Notes: generated by a model not told the origin, from the letters alone. A DNA stretch of 8,397 bases from Candidatus Rokuibacteriota bacterium (GCA_016179165.1 JACORX010000069.1:1-8397), one strand, 5' to 3'. Counted from the stretch's first letter, positions 1 to 6,076 are shown. Numbers and translations are program-made.

Positions 1-140
1 GGCACATGGGCTACGTCGACGACTTCGACGTCACCACAGCGCTGGCCGCCCTCGAGCAGGTGCTCCGCGAGCTCGACCATCCGGTGGACTTCGGCGCGTC
101 GCTCGGGGCCGCCCAGAAGGTTTTCGCCGAGCGCGGGTAG
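1..140 (+). CDS. Class-V aminotransferase (alanine/serine-glyoxylate aminotransferase-like), C-terminal fragment
   Basis: Only the last 45 codons are present; the gene enters from the left edge with its first whole codon at position 3 and stops at TAG 138-140. The tail begins HMGYVDDFDVTTALAALE and ends in an alanine-rich helix, AAQKVFAERG. The 'HMGY-D-D---ALAALE' pattern is typical of the C-terminal domain of fold-type I PLP enzymes of the class-V group, which transfer amino groups between alanine or serine and glyoxylate. The catalytic lysine lies outside the window, so activity and exact substrate cannot be judged. It ends 24 nt before the next gene, but a promoter-like hexamer lies in that gap, so it need not share a transcript with what follows. 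Family assignment is from recognition of the tail only. Confidence 0.72.
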   Translation, partial: HMGYVDDFDVTTALAALEQVLRELDHPVDFGASLGAAQKVFAERG

Positions 141-146
141 CCGCGG

Positions 147-152
147 TAAGAT
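147..152 (+). promoter_or_regulatory. Candidate -10 element (TAAGAT) for the histidine phosphatase operon
   Basis: TAAGAT fits the TAnnnT form of a sigma-70 -10 box and lies in the short gap after the aminotransferase stop. Six bases separate it from TTG 159 and twelve from ATG 165, so a transcript would have a leader of zero to a few bases. No convincing -35 is visible. The same six-base spacing recurs between TACAAT 7620-7625 and GTG 7632. This is a motif match only. Confidence 0.3.
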
Positions 153-164
153 ACATGCTTGGCC

Positions 165-791
165 ATGTCACTGAGGCTCCTGCTCCTACGTCACGGGGAA
201 ACGGCCTGGAACCGGGAACGCCGGTACCAGGGCTGGACGGATACCCCTCTATCCGCTGAAGGCCTTGTGCAAGCAGAGGCCGCCGCCCGCGAGCTCAAGG
301 AGCACGCCTTCGCCGCCGTGTACGCGAGCCCCCTCCGGCGCGCGCGCGACACGGCCGTCGCGATCGCGGCGCCCCACGGTCTCGAGGTCGAGACGGACCC
401 GGCCTTCAAGGAGCTGGGCTTCGGCCAGTGGGAAGGCTTGACGCTCGACGAGGCGCGCGCCCGCGACACGGCCCTCTACGAGGGCTGGGCCAAGACGCCG
501 CATCTGATGTCGCCGCCCGGCGGCGAGAGCCTCGCCCAGGCGCGCGAGCGCGTGCTGGCGGGGCTCGAGAGGCTGCGCGCCGGGCATCCCGATGCGATCG
601 TCTGTCTCGTCGCCCACGGCATCCCCGTGCGCATCCTGATCCTGGAAGCGCTCGGGCTCGGGCTCGAGCGCATCTGGGCGCTGCACTCGGCGCCGACGGG
701 CATCTCGGAGCTCGAGTTCCGCGACGACTGGACGGCGCTACACCGCATGAACACCCTCGTCCACCTCGACGCCGTCCCGGCGGGCCGGTAA
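165..791 (+). CDS. Histidine phosphatase family protein (phosphoglycerate mutase/CobC-like)
   Basis: A 208-aa soluble protein, the usual length for a single-domain branch-1 histidine phosphatase. The N-terminus carries the signature LLLRHGETAWN with the phospho-accepting histidine H10 between R9 and G11. The second conserved arginine block is SPLRRARDTA (about 55-64). The KELGFGQWEG block supplies the likely acid E83, and the second catalytic histidine is H151 in VAHGIPVR. All core residues are present, so it should be an active phosphatase or mutase. Candidate substrates include phosphoglycerate, alpha-ribazole phosphate or another small phosphate ester, and the sequence does not decide between them. 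ATG 165 puts the RHG motif at the usual distance from the N-terminus. In-frame TTG 159 would add two residues and could be a leaderless start. It is the first gene of a probable operon with hisZ and purA; its stop overlaps the ribosome-binding site of hisZ. Confidence 0.9.
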   Translation: MSLRLLLLRHGETAWNRERRYQGWTDTPLSAEGLVQAEAAARELKEHAFAAVYASPLRRARDTAVAIAAPHGLEVETDPAFKELGFGQWEGLTLDEARARDTALYEGWAKTPHLMSPPGGESLAQARERVLAGLERLRAGHPDAIVCLVAHGIPVRILILEALGLGLERIWALHSAPTGISELEFRDDWTALHRMNTLVHLDAVPAGR

Positions 792-806
792 GGAACCCAA
801 AGAATC

Positions 807-2129
807 ATGGACCGCAAGATCCAGCAGACCCAACTGCCCAAGGGCGCCAAGATCTACCTGCCCGACGAGGCCGCGCAGAAGCGGCGCGTCGAAGCGGAGC
901 TCTGCGGCGTCTTCCGCAAGTGGGGCTACCGCGACATCGTCACGTCCGCGTACGAATACTTCGACGTGCTCGCCCAGGGGACGGACCAGGAGCTCCAGGA
1001 GCGGATGTTCAAGATGGTGGACCGCGAGAGCGGCCGGCTCCTGGCCCTGCGCGCCGACGTGACGCCGCAGATCGCGCGCATCGTCGCCACACGGATGCGC
1101 GAGGAGCCCAAGCCCCTGCGCCTCGCCTACCTGACCAACGTCTTCCGCTACGACGAGCCGCACGTGGGGCGCTACCGCGAGTTCTACCAGGCCGGCGCCG
1201 AGTTGGTCGGCCTACCGAATCCAGAAGGCGACGCCGAGCTGATCGCCATGACGGTGGAAGGCCTCCGCGCGCTCGGGCTCGAACGATTCCAGCTGGACGT
1301 CGGGCAGGCGGATTTCTTCCGCGGCATCCTGGAAGACCTGGGCGCCGACCAGGCCAAGGTGCGCGAGCTGCGCTCGGCCCTCGGCCGGAAGGACGTCTCT
1401 GCGCTGGAACGCATCGTGGCGGCGCTGGGCGCCCCCGCGGCCGTGGGTGAGCTTCTGCTGGCGCTGCCGGGCCTCTACGGACGTGGCGATGTCCTCGAGC
1501 GCGCCGAGCGCCTCGTCAAGAACCCGCGCTCCGAGGCGGCGCTCGCCAACCTGGCGGAGGTGTACCGGCTGCTCACCGCCTACGGCCTCGCCGACTCGGT
1601 GCTGCTCGATCTGGGCGAGGTCAGCGGTTTCGACTACTACTCGGGCGTGCACTTCGAAGCCTACGTCTCCGGGCTCGGGGCGCCGCTGGCGGGCGGCGGC
1701 CGTTACGACCACATGCTGGCGCGCTTCGGCTACGACTGCCCCGCCACGGGCTTCGCCTTCGAGGTGAGCCGCGTGCTGCTGGCGATCGAGAACCAGGGCG
1801 CGGCTGAGCCTGCGCCGGGGCCGGACTTCTTCATCATCGACTTCACGGCCGACAAGACCCGAGCGCTGGCTCTGTCGCGGCGCCTCAGGGACCTCGGAGC
1901 GGCAGTGGCGAGGGACATTTTGAGCCGCGGGCTCGACGCGTCGCTCGCCTACGCGCGGCAGCAGCGCGCCCGGTGGGCGCTCGTGATCGGCGAGCCGGGC
2001 ACGGACGCTGCCGAGGTGCGGGTGATCCCGCTGGACGGTAAGGGCGGCGAGCGGCGCGCGGCCGCCGCCGAGATCCTGGCCGACCCCGCCCGCCATTTTC
2101 CGGACATGGGAGGTACGCGTCATGCCTAA
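807..2129 (+). CDS. hisZ: ATP phosphoribosyltransferase regulatory subunit HisZ
   Basis: A 440-aa paralogue of histidyl-tRNA synthetase. Known HisZ proteins bind the short form of HisG and make it active and histidine-sensitive in the first step of histidine synthesis. The class II synthetase fold shows as LPKGAKIYLPDEA at the N-terminus and motif 2 around R114 (YLTNVFRYDEP, then REFYQAGAELVG). The region matching the HisRS histidine-A motif (RGLDYY in true synthetases) reads VSGFDYYSG at about 272-280, with serine where HisRS has its catalytic arginine, which argues for HisZ over HisS. The C-terminal 100 residues (about 335-430, FFIIDFTADK through WALVIGE) look like an anticodon-binding-type domain; many HisZ proteins are shorter (about 380-390 aa) and lack it. 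A Shine-Dalgarno AAGGAA sits at 790-795, over the previous stop codon. The gene overlaps purA by 8 nt, an adjacency also known in proteobacteria. Confidence 0.92.
   Translation: MDRKIQQTQLPKGAKIYLPDEAAQKRRVEAELCGVFRKWGYRDIVTSAYEYFDVLAQGTDQELQERMFKMVDRESGRLLALRADVTPQIARIVATRMREEPKPLRLAYLTNVFRYDEPHVGRYREFYQAGAELVGLPNPEGDAELIAMTVEGLRALGLERFQLDVGQADFFRGILEDLGADQAKVRELRSALGRKDVSALERIVAALGAPAAVGELLLALPGLYGRGDVLERAERLVKNPRSEAALANLAEVYRLLTAYGLADSVLLDLGEVSGFDYYSGVHFEAYVSGLGAPLAGGGRYDHMLARFGYDCPATGFAFEVSRVLLAIENQGAAEPAPGPDFFIIDFTADKTRALALSRRLRDLGAAVARDILSRGLDASLAYARQQRARWALVIGEPGTDAAEVRVIPLDGKGGERRAAAAEILADPARHFPDMGGTRHA
2108..2113 (+). promoter_or_regulatory. Ribosome-binding site of purA inside the end of hisZ
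   Basis: GGGAGG lies 8 nt before ATG 2122 and fixes the purA start. The site is within the last codons of hisZ, and the two genes overlap by 8 nt in different frames, so purA translation is probably coupled to hisZ. Confidence 0.7.
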
Positions 2130-3453
2130 CATCGTGATCGTCGGAGCCCAGTGGGGCGACGAGGGCAAGGGCAAGGTGGTGGACGTGATCACGCCGCACT
2201 TCGACGTGATCGTGCGCTACCAGGGCGGCAACAACGCCGGCCACACCGTGGTCGTGGGGCGCGAGAAGTTCGTGCTCCAGACCATTCCCTCGGGCATCCT
2301 CCACCCCGGGCGCCGCAACATCATCGGCTGCGGCGTGGTGGTCAACCCGGCGTCCCTCATCGACGAGATGGAGTCGCTGGTCCGGCGCGGTGTCTCGCTC
2401 GACGGCAACCTCTACATCTCGAAGAACGCGCACGTGGTCATGCCGTACCACCCGGCCCTCGACCGCGCCAGCGAGTCCAAGGCCGGTAAGCACCGGATCG
2501 GCACGACAGGCAAGGGTGTGGGCCCGGCGTACGCCGACAAGACCGCGCGGGTCGGCATCCGGATGGCCGATTTGCTCGACGAGCGGCTCTTCCGCGAGAA
2601 GCTCGAGTACAACGTCCGGCAGAAGAACCGTCTGCTCCGCGAGATCTACGACGCCGAGAGTTTCACCGTCGAGGGCATTCTCGGCCCCTACCTCCGGTAC
2701 GCGGGGTGGCTCGCGCCCTACATCACGGACACGGCGCTCCTGCTCCACAACTGGATGGAGGCGGGCTCCTCCGTGCTCTTCGAGGGCGCGCAGGGGACCA
2801 TGCTCGACATCGACCACGGCACGTACCCGTTCATCACGTCGTCGAGCACGACGGCGGGCGGCGCGTGCACGGGCTCGGGGGTGCCGCCGACCAAGATCGA
2901 CGGCGTCGTCGGTATCTCCAAGGCCTACTGCACGCGCGTGGGCGGGGGACCGTTCCCGACGGAGCTCGGCGGCGAGATTGCCGACCTCCTGCGCACGCGC
3001 GGCAACGAGTTCGGCTCGGTGACGGGCCGGCCGCGGCGCTGCGGGTGGGTGGACGCCATCGGGCTCCGCTACGCGGCGCGCATCAACGGGCTCGACACCC
3101 TGGCAATCACCAAGCTCGACGTCCTCGACGCCTGCGACACGGTCAAGATCTGCGTCGGCTACAACTACAATGACGAGGTGCTGACGGACTTCCCCGAGGA
3201 GGAGCGCATCTGGCACGAGGCCGAGCCCGTGTACGAAGAGATCTCGGGGTGGAAGACCTCGACCGCGGGGCTGCGTGACTACGAGGATCTGCCGACCAAA
3301 GCCCGCGAGTACCTGGCGCGGCTGTCCGAGCTCTGCGGCGTGGGCATCTCGCTCGTCTCGACGGGCCCCGTGCGCGACGAGACCATCCTCGTCAACGATT
3401 CCACTCTGGCCCGCTGGATCCCGGGCCTCCGCTCCTCCCTGCCGCCACACTAG
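2122..3453 (+). CDS. purA: Adenylosuccinate synthetase
   Basis: A 443-aa cytoplasmic enzyme that joins IMP and aspartate using GTP, the first committed step from IMP to AMP. The N-terminal signature GAQWGDEGKGK spans 8-18 with the catalytic D13 and P-loop-like glycines. The partner histidine is H41 in GGNNAGHTVV. IMP-binding TTGKGVGP is at 128-135. The SSSTTAGGACTG block lies about 80 residues before VTGRPRRCGW, where R303 and R305 match the numbering of the substrate-binding arginines of the E. coli enzyme. All key residues are present. The protein is slightly longer than the usual roughly 430 aa because of a short C-terminal tail ending SSLPPH. It is the last gene of the probable phosphatase-hisZ-purA operon. 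Purine and histidine synthesis are linked through AICAR, which makes the pairing with hisZ sensible. Confidence 0.97.
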   Translation: MPNIVIVGAQWGDEGKGKVVDVITPHFDVIVRYQGGNNAGHTVVVGREKFVLQTIPSGILHPGRRNIIGCGVVVNPASLIDEMESLVRRGVSLDGNLYISKNAHVVMPYHPALDRASESKAGKHRIGTTGKGVGPAYADKTARVGIRMADLLDERLFREKLEYNVRQKNRLLREIYDAESFTVEGILGPYLRYAGWLAPYITDTALLLHNWMEAGSSVLFEGAQGTMLDIDHGTYPFITSSSTTAGGACTGSGVPPTKIDGVVGISKAYCTRVGGGPFPTELGGEIADLLRTRGNEFGSVTGRPRRCGWVDAIGLRYAARINGLDTLAITKLDVLDACDTVKICVGYNYNDEVLTDFPEEERIWHEAEPVYEEISGWKTSTAGLRDYEDLPTKAREYLARLSELCGVGISLVSTGPVRDETILVNDSTLARWIPGLRSSLPPH

Positions 3454-3455
3454 AA

Positions 3456-3490
3456 GACCGGGGGGAACCCGCTCCCGGGTATGCCCGGTC
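3456..3490 (+). terminator. GC-rich hairpin after purA, possible terminator
   Basis: GACCGGG (3456-3462) is perfectly complementary to CCCGGTC (3484-3490). An alternative tighter hairpin, CCGGG-TATG-CCCGG (3475-3488), uses the same right arm. The position, directly after the purA stop and before the tRNA promoter, suits termination, but there is no T-run, so it would be non-canonical or simply a structured spacer. Confidence 0.35.
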
Positions 3491-3495
3491 CCGAG

Positions 3496-3501
3496 TATGA
3501 T
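3496..3501 (+). promoter_or_regulatory. -10 element (TATGAT) for tRNA-Lys
   Basis: TATGAT differs from the TATAAT consensus at one base and ends 8 nt before the tRNA-Lys 5' end, so transcription would start almost at the mature tRNA. It is the best -10 match seen in the window. The hexamer at normal -35 spacing is TCCCGG and does not resemble TTGACA. Confidence 0.5.
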
Positions 3502-3509
3502 AGCTGCGT

Positions 3510-3585
3510 GAGCCGTTAGCTCAGTTGGCAGAGCACCTGACTTTTAATCAGGGGGTCGGTGGTTCGATCCCACCACGGCTCACCA
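3510..3585 (+). tRNA. tRNA-Lys (anticodon TTT)
   Basis: A complete cloverleaf is readable. The acceptor arms GAGCCGT (3510-3516) and ACGGCTC (3575-3581) pair perfectly. The D stem is GCTC/GAGC, and the anticodon stem CCTGA/TCAGG holds the loop CTTTTAA with anticodon TTT at 3543-3545. The T stem GGTGG/CCACC encloses TTCGATC. The discriminator is A3582, followed by an encoded CCA (3583-3585). It reads AAA/AAG lysine codons. A cupin gene fragment starts directly after the CCA. Confidence 0.97.
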
Positions 3586-3804
3586 TTGACTTCACCCGTC
3601 GCAGGGTGGGAATCTTTTTACGTCCTCGAAGGGCGGCTCCGGCTCTTCCTGCGCGACCCGAAGGAGGAAATCAGGCTCGGCCCGGGGGAGACCTACGCGG
3701 TCCGTCCCGGCCGGCCGCACCTCGTGACCAACGGCGGCGACACCTCGGCGGTCTTTCTCGTGCTCCAGGGGATCGGCGAGTACGATTACGTCCCGCTGAC
3801 CTGA
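3586..3804 (+). pseudogene. Cupin-domain gene fragment, 5'-truncated at tRNA-Lys
   Basis: About 72 codons of a small single-domain cupin. The second cupin motif is intact: GETYAVRPGRPHLVTN, with metal-ligand histidine H45 and N49 if counted from TTG 3586. It is preceded by FYVLEGRLRLFL, the strand that follows motif 1. The HxHxxxE part of motif 1, expected just before WESFYVLEG, is absent because the frame runs straight back into the tRNA-Lys gene. No ribosome-binding site or good start is visible; the only in-frame candidates are TTG 3586 or a GTG inside the tRNA. The C-terminus (GIGEYDYVPLT) looks complete. This is best read as a decaying remnant left when DNA was inserted or deleted at the tRNA end. 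A shortened but expressed cupin is less likely, since half of the metal site is gone. Confidence 0.65.
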
Positions 3805-3849
3805 TCCGCCGGCCGTTCAGCCCTCGAATCCCGTGGCCGCCACCCCAAC

Positions 3850-3878
3850 TTGTCATCCGAGACGGCCTCTGTTACTCT
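3850..3878 (+). promoter_or_regulatory. Possible promoter for tRNA-Glu and the downstream operon
   Basis: TTGTCA (3850-3855) matches the -35 consensus at five of six bases. At 17-nt spacing lies TACTCT (3873-3878), a weak -10 that keeps T1, A2 and T6. Transcription would begin about 30 nt before tRNA-Glu. The rest of the 109-nt gap after the cupin fragment shows nothing else recognisable. Confidence 0.3.
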
Positions 3879-3913
3879 CACCTTCTGGTTTCGCACGCTG
3901 TCACAGAGGTTTA

Positions 3914-3992
3914 GACCCCGTCGTCTAGCCTGGCCCAGGACGCGACCCTTTCAAGGTCGAGACCGCGGGTTCAAATCCCGCCGGGGTCACCA
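3914..3992 (+). tRNA. tRNA-Glu (anticodon TTC)
   Basis: The acceptor arms GACCCCG (3914-3920) and CGGGGTC (3982-3988) pair fully. The D arm starts GTCTAG and ends CCCAGGAC, the usual bacterial tRNA-Glu form. The anticodon stem CGACC/GGTCG encloses CTTTCAA with anticodon TTC at 3950-3952. The T arm is GCGGG-TTCAAAT-CCCGC. Discriminator A3989 is followed by an encoded CCA (3990-3992). The next start codon is only 18 nt downstream, so the following operon may be co-transcribed with this tRNA and released by 3' processing. Confidence 0.97.
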
Positions 3993-4010
3993 TCTGATCC
4001 AAGGGGGCGT

Positions 4011-4232
4011 ATGGAGCCTCAGGGTTTCCGCGACCTGATCGGGCGGATCATGATCGATCCGGATTTCCTCAGCGAGCTCGTGCGCGACCCCGCGGCGGCC
4101 CTGGCCGAGTTCGCGCTGTCGGCCGACGAGCGCAAGACCGTGCTCCAGGCCGTGGGGCGGGCGGGCGAGGCGCCGACACCCGAGCGCCTCCGGGCCGTCA
4201 AGGCGATGATGATGAAGCGCTGGGCGATGTAG
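4011..4232 (+). CDS. Small helical protein resembling Os1348/NHLP leader-like clan (possible peptide precursor or partner)
   Basis: A 73-aa protein with no signal peptide or membrane segment. Residues about 6-48 resemble the helical Os1348-type NHLP-clan/LigA-like small proteins: FRDLIGRIMIDPDFLSELV, then RDPAAALAEFALS-ADER. Some members of this clan act as leader regions of modified peptides. Against a classical precursor, the part after the helical region (VGRAGEAPTPERLR-AVKAMMMKRWAM) has no cysteine, almost no Ser/Thr and no Gly-Gly cleavage site at a typical place. It could instead be a binding partner or regulator. The start ATG is preceded by AAGGGGG at 4001-4007, a strong but close ribosome-binding site. 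It leads a three-gene run, with the next gene starting 13 nt after its stop, and the third gene carries a PqqD-like domain, the fold that often binds leader peptides. The family call is by resemblance. Confidence 0.6.
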   Translation: MEPQGFRDLIGRIMIDPDFLSELVRDPAAALAEFALSADERKTVLQAVGRAGEAPTPERLRAVKAMMMKRWAM

Positions 4233-4245
4233 GGCTGGCACGATC

Positions 4246-4764
4246 GTGGCCAAGCCGGCCGACATAGCCTTTCTCCACCAGGTCGACCTCCTTCGCGATC
4301 TGGAAGAATCGCAGCTCGCCGCACTCTGGCCGCGCCTCCGCGAGCGCCGGCTCCGCAAGAGCGAGGTGTTGTTCCGCGAGGGCGACCCCGGAGAGGAGAT
4401 GTTCTTCATCCGCTCGGGGGTCATCCTGGTCTCCAAGAAAGTCAGCGGGCGCGTCGAGCAGATACTGAACCGGTTCGAGTCCGGCGCGAGCTTCGGCGAG
4501 ATGAGCGTCTTTGGCGACGAGGCCAAGCGGACCGCCACGATCCAGGCTGAGATCGAGACCTCCCTGCTCGCCCTTGACCGCGAGAGCCTCAACCAGTTCA
4601 TCGAGGCGAACCCACGGGATGCCGCCCGCTTCTTCCAGGAGATGGCGCGCGTGCTGATCCGTCGCCTCCTGCAGTCGAGCCAGCTGGTGGCCGAGGTCAC
4701 GCGCTGGGGCCTCGAGGCGACGGGGTTGGACGCCGAGCGGCGCTCCGGGGGGCCGGCCACGTGA
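4246..4764 (+). CDS. Stand-alone cyclic nucleotide-binding domain protein
   Basis: A 172-aa protein made almost entirely of one Crp/Fnr-type effector domain. The beta-roll core includes LFREGDPGEEMFFIRSG (about 44-60). The phosphate-binding cassette FGEMSVFGDEAKRTATIQA (83-101) has the expected G84-E85 and R95 for the nucleotide phosphate. It closes with a long helix and the NPRDAARFFQEMARVLIRRL segment. No helix-turn-helix or enzymatic domain follows; the last 30 residues are low-complexity, ending RRSGGPAT. It is therefore probably a sensor that acts on a partner rather than a DNA-binding regulator. The start is GTG 4246 with only a weak AGGG upstream, and the stop overlaps the GTG of the next gene (GTGA, 4761-4764), so the two are translationally coupled. 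Binding of cAMP or cGMP is an inference from the cassette. Confidence 0.85.
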   Translation: MAKPADIAFLHQVDLLRDLEESQLAALWPRLRERRLRKSEVLFREGDPGEEMFFIRSGVILVSKKVSGRVEQILNRFESGASFGEMSVFGDEAKRTATIQAEIETSLLALDRESLNQFIEANPRDAARFFQEMARVLIRRLLQSSQLVAEVTRWGLEATGLDAERRSGGPAT

Positions 4765-6032
4765 GCGAGCCCGTGCCCAATACGCAGGCAGGAGGCCCGG
4801 GCACCCAGCAGCGCCGGGCACCGGCCATGCTCAACCTCCTCGTCCGCTCGGAGGACGGGGAGAGCTTCGAGACGCGCCAAGTTTCGAGTCCGGCCGCCTA
4901 CCTCCAACTACGCCCCCAGCGGCTCCCTGACGAGCAGTGGGAGCTGGCGCAACTGCCCTCGGGCGTCCCGGGCACCAAGAAATACGTCCTGAAGAGCCGC
5001 CGCACCGAAGACTACCTGGCGCTCGACGAGGAGGAGAGCTTCCTCTGGGGGCAGATGGACGGCCGCGCGAGCATGCAGGACATCGCCGTGGCGTACGTCA
5101 TGCGCTACGGCTCGTTCGACTTCGAGAAGATTCCCCAGCTCATCGGCAAGCTCCTGCATGCCGACCTTCTGACGCTGCGCCCGATGAGCACCCTGCGGGA
5201 CATCCTCGAGCGCAACAAGCGGAACCCGGCGGCGCGCGCGATGGTGGCGACGCTGCACGCCATCGAGCGCCTGAACGTCTCGAGCCGGCGCTGGAACGAC
5301 CTCTTCGAGCGGATCCACCGCTGGGGCGGCTGGCTCATCTTCACGCCGGCGGCGGTGATCGGGCTCGCCGTCCTGTCCGCCTTCGGCATCCGCTCGCTTG
5401 TCCACCTCTGGGCTGACCTGGGCGCGATCAGCTCGGCCCTGGGGCACCACGCCATCGTGGCGATCATCGCCCTCAAGCTGGCCTTCTTCCTGACGGTGGC
5501 GCTCCACCAGCTCGTGCACGCGCTGGCCTGCGTCAACTACGGCCGCCGCGTCAAGGAAGTGGGCTTCATTCTCCATCACATGGTCGTGCCGACGTTTTAC
5601 GCGGACGTGACCGACCTCTTCATGGGCTCGCGCCGCGCTCGCGTGGTCAACGCGCTGGCGGGGCCGACCGTGCACCTGGTACTCGGCATGCTCGGCGTGA
5701 TCTGGGCCGACATGCTCAGCCCCGGGCTGCTCCAGGCCTGCGTCGCCGCCTCGGCCGTGCTGCAGCTGCAGTCCTTCCTGATCTGCCTCTATCCCTTCTC
5801 GTTCCTCGAGATGGACGGCTACCACGTCCTCGAGGACTCGGTCAGCATGCCGCGCCTCGCCCAGGAGTCCTCGCAGTTCGTGCGCGTCTCGCTCTTGAAG
5901 CGGTTGGCGACGGGACGAAGGTTCAGCCGGCAGGAGGTCGTCTACCTCTCCTATTTCCTGCTGTCCCTGCTCTCCGTCGTGGGATTCGTCGGGCTGAATA
6001 TCTGGCTGATTTTCTCCGCCCGCCACGCCTAG
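4761..6032 (+). CDS. PqqD-like domain plus M50-like membrane protein with a degenerate zinc motif (HQLVH)
   Basis: A 423-aa protein resembling bacterial 'putative peptide zinc metalloprotease' (M50) proteins. Residues about 73-140 form a PqqD/RiPP-recognition-like winged helix (YVLKSRRTEDYLALDEEES, then WGQMDGRASMQDIA). Hydrophobic segments follow at about 191-217, 229-258, 296-320, 323-349 and 394-420. The metal motif lies in the second, H249-Q-L-V-H253 (codons CAC CAG CTC GTG CAC), and the usual catalytic glutamate is replaced by glutamine. Other family marks remain: VVPTFYADVTDLF, RRARVVNALAGP, and MDGYHVLED (351-359), which would supply the third ligand D352. The fold is probably kept but peptidase activity is doubtful. 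The GTG start overlaps the preceding stop, while ATG 4827 (residue 23) is a possible later start. Linkage to the small leader-like protein and the nucleotide sensor suggests one membrane-associated module. Confidence 0.8.
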   Translation: MSEPVPNTQAGGPGTQQRRAPAMLNLLVRSEDGESFETRQVSSPAAYLQLRPQRLPDEQWELAQLPSGVPGTKKYVLKSRRTEDYLALDEEESFLWGQMDGRASMQDIAVAYVMRYGSFDFEKIPQLIGKLLHADLLTLRPMSTLRDILERNKRNPAARAMVATLHAIERLNVSSRRWNDLFERIHRWGGWLIFTPAAVIGLAVLSAFGIRSLVHLWADLGAISSALGHHAIVAIIALKLAFFLTVALHQLVHALACVNYGRRVKEVGFILHHMVVPTFYADVTDLFMGSRRARVVNALAGPTVHLVLGMLGVIWADMLSPGLLQACVAASAVLQLQSFLICLYPFSFLEMDGYHVLEDSVSMPRLAQESSQFVRVSLLKRLATGRRFSRQEVVYLSYFLLSLLSVVGFVGLNIWLIFSARHA

Positions 6033-6076
6033 CCGGGCAGGCGGACGATAAGGGCCCATCTGCGCCATTTATCAAA

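Noticed and set aside
428..1450. A 340-codon open frame on the plus strand across the phosphatase and hisZ
   Set aside because: Overlaps two confidently identified genes in another frame. The product is almost only Arg, Ala, Gly and Pro.
1885..3450. A 521-codon open frame on the minus strand over purA
   Set aside because: Purely antisense to purA, whose motifs are unmistakable. The product is His/Arg/Val-rich, as expected of a GC-rich antisense frame.
3525..3914. A 129-codon open frame running through tRNA-Lys and the cupin fragment
   Set aside because: It starts inside the tRNA and is out of frame with the recognisable cupin motifs.
3496..3992. The two tRNAs as boundaries of an integrated element
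   Set aside because: No integrase, and no repeated tRNA 3' end within the window. Only the cupin truncation hints at past recombination, so no element is annotated.
4011..4232. A definite RiPP precursor call
   Set aside because: No core-peptide features and no modifying enzyme nearby, so only leader-like resemblance is claimed.
4908..6068. A 386-codon open frame on the minus strand over the M50-like gene
   Set aside because: Antisense shadow rich in Glu, His, Val and Arg with no motif, while the plus strand encodes a recognisable membrane protein.
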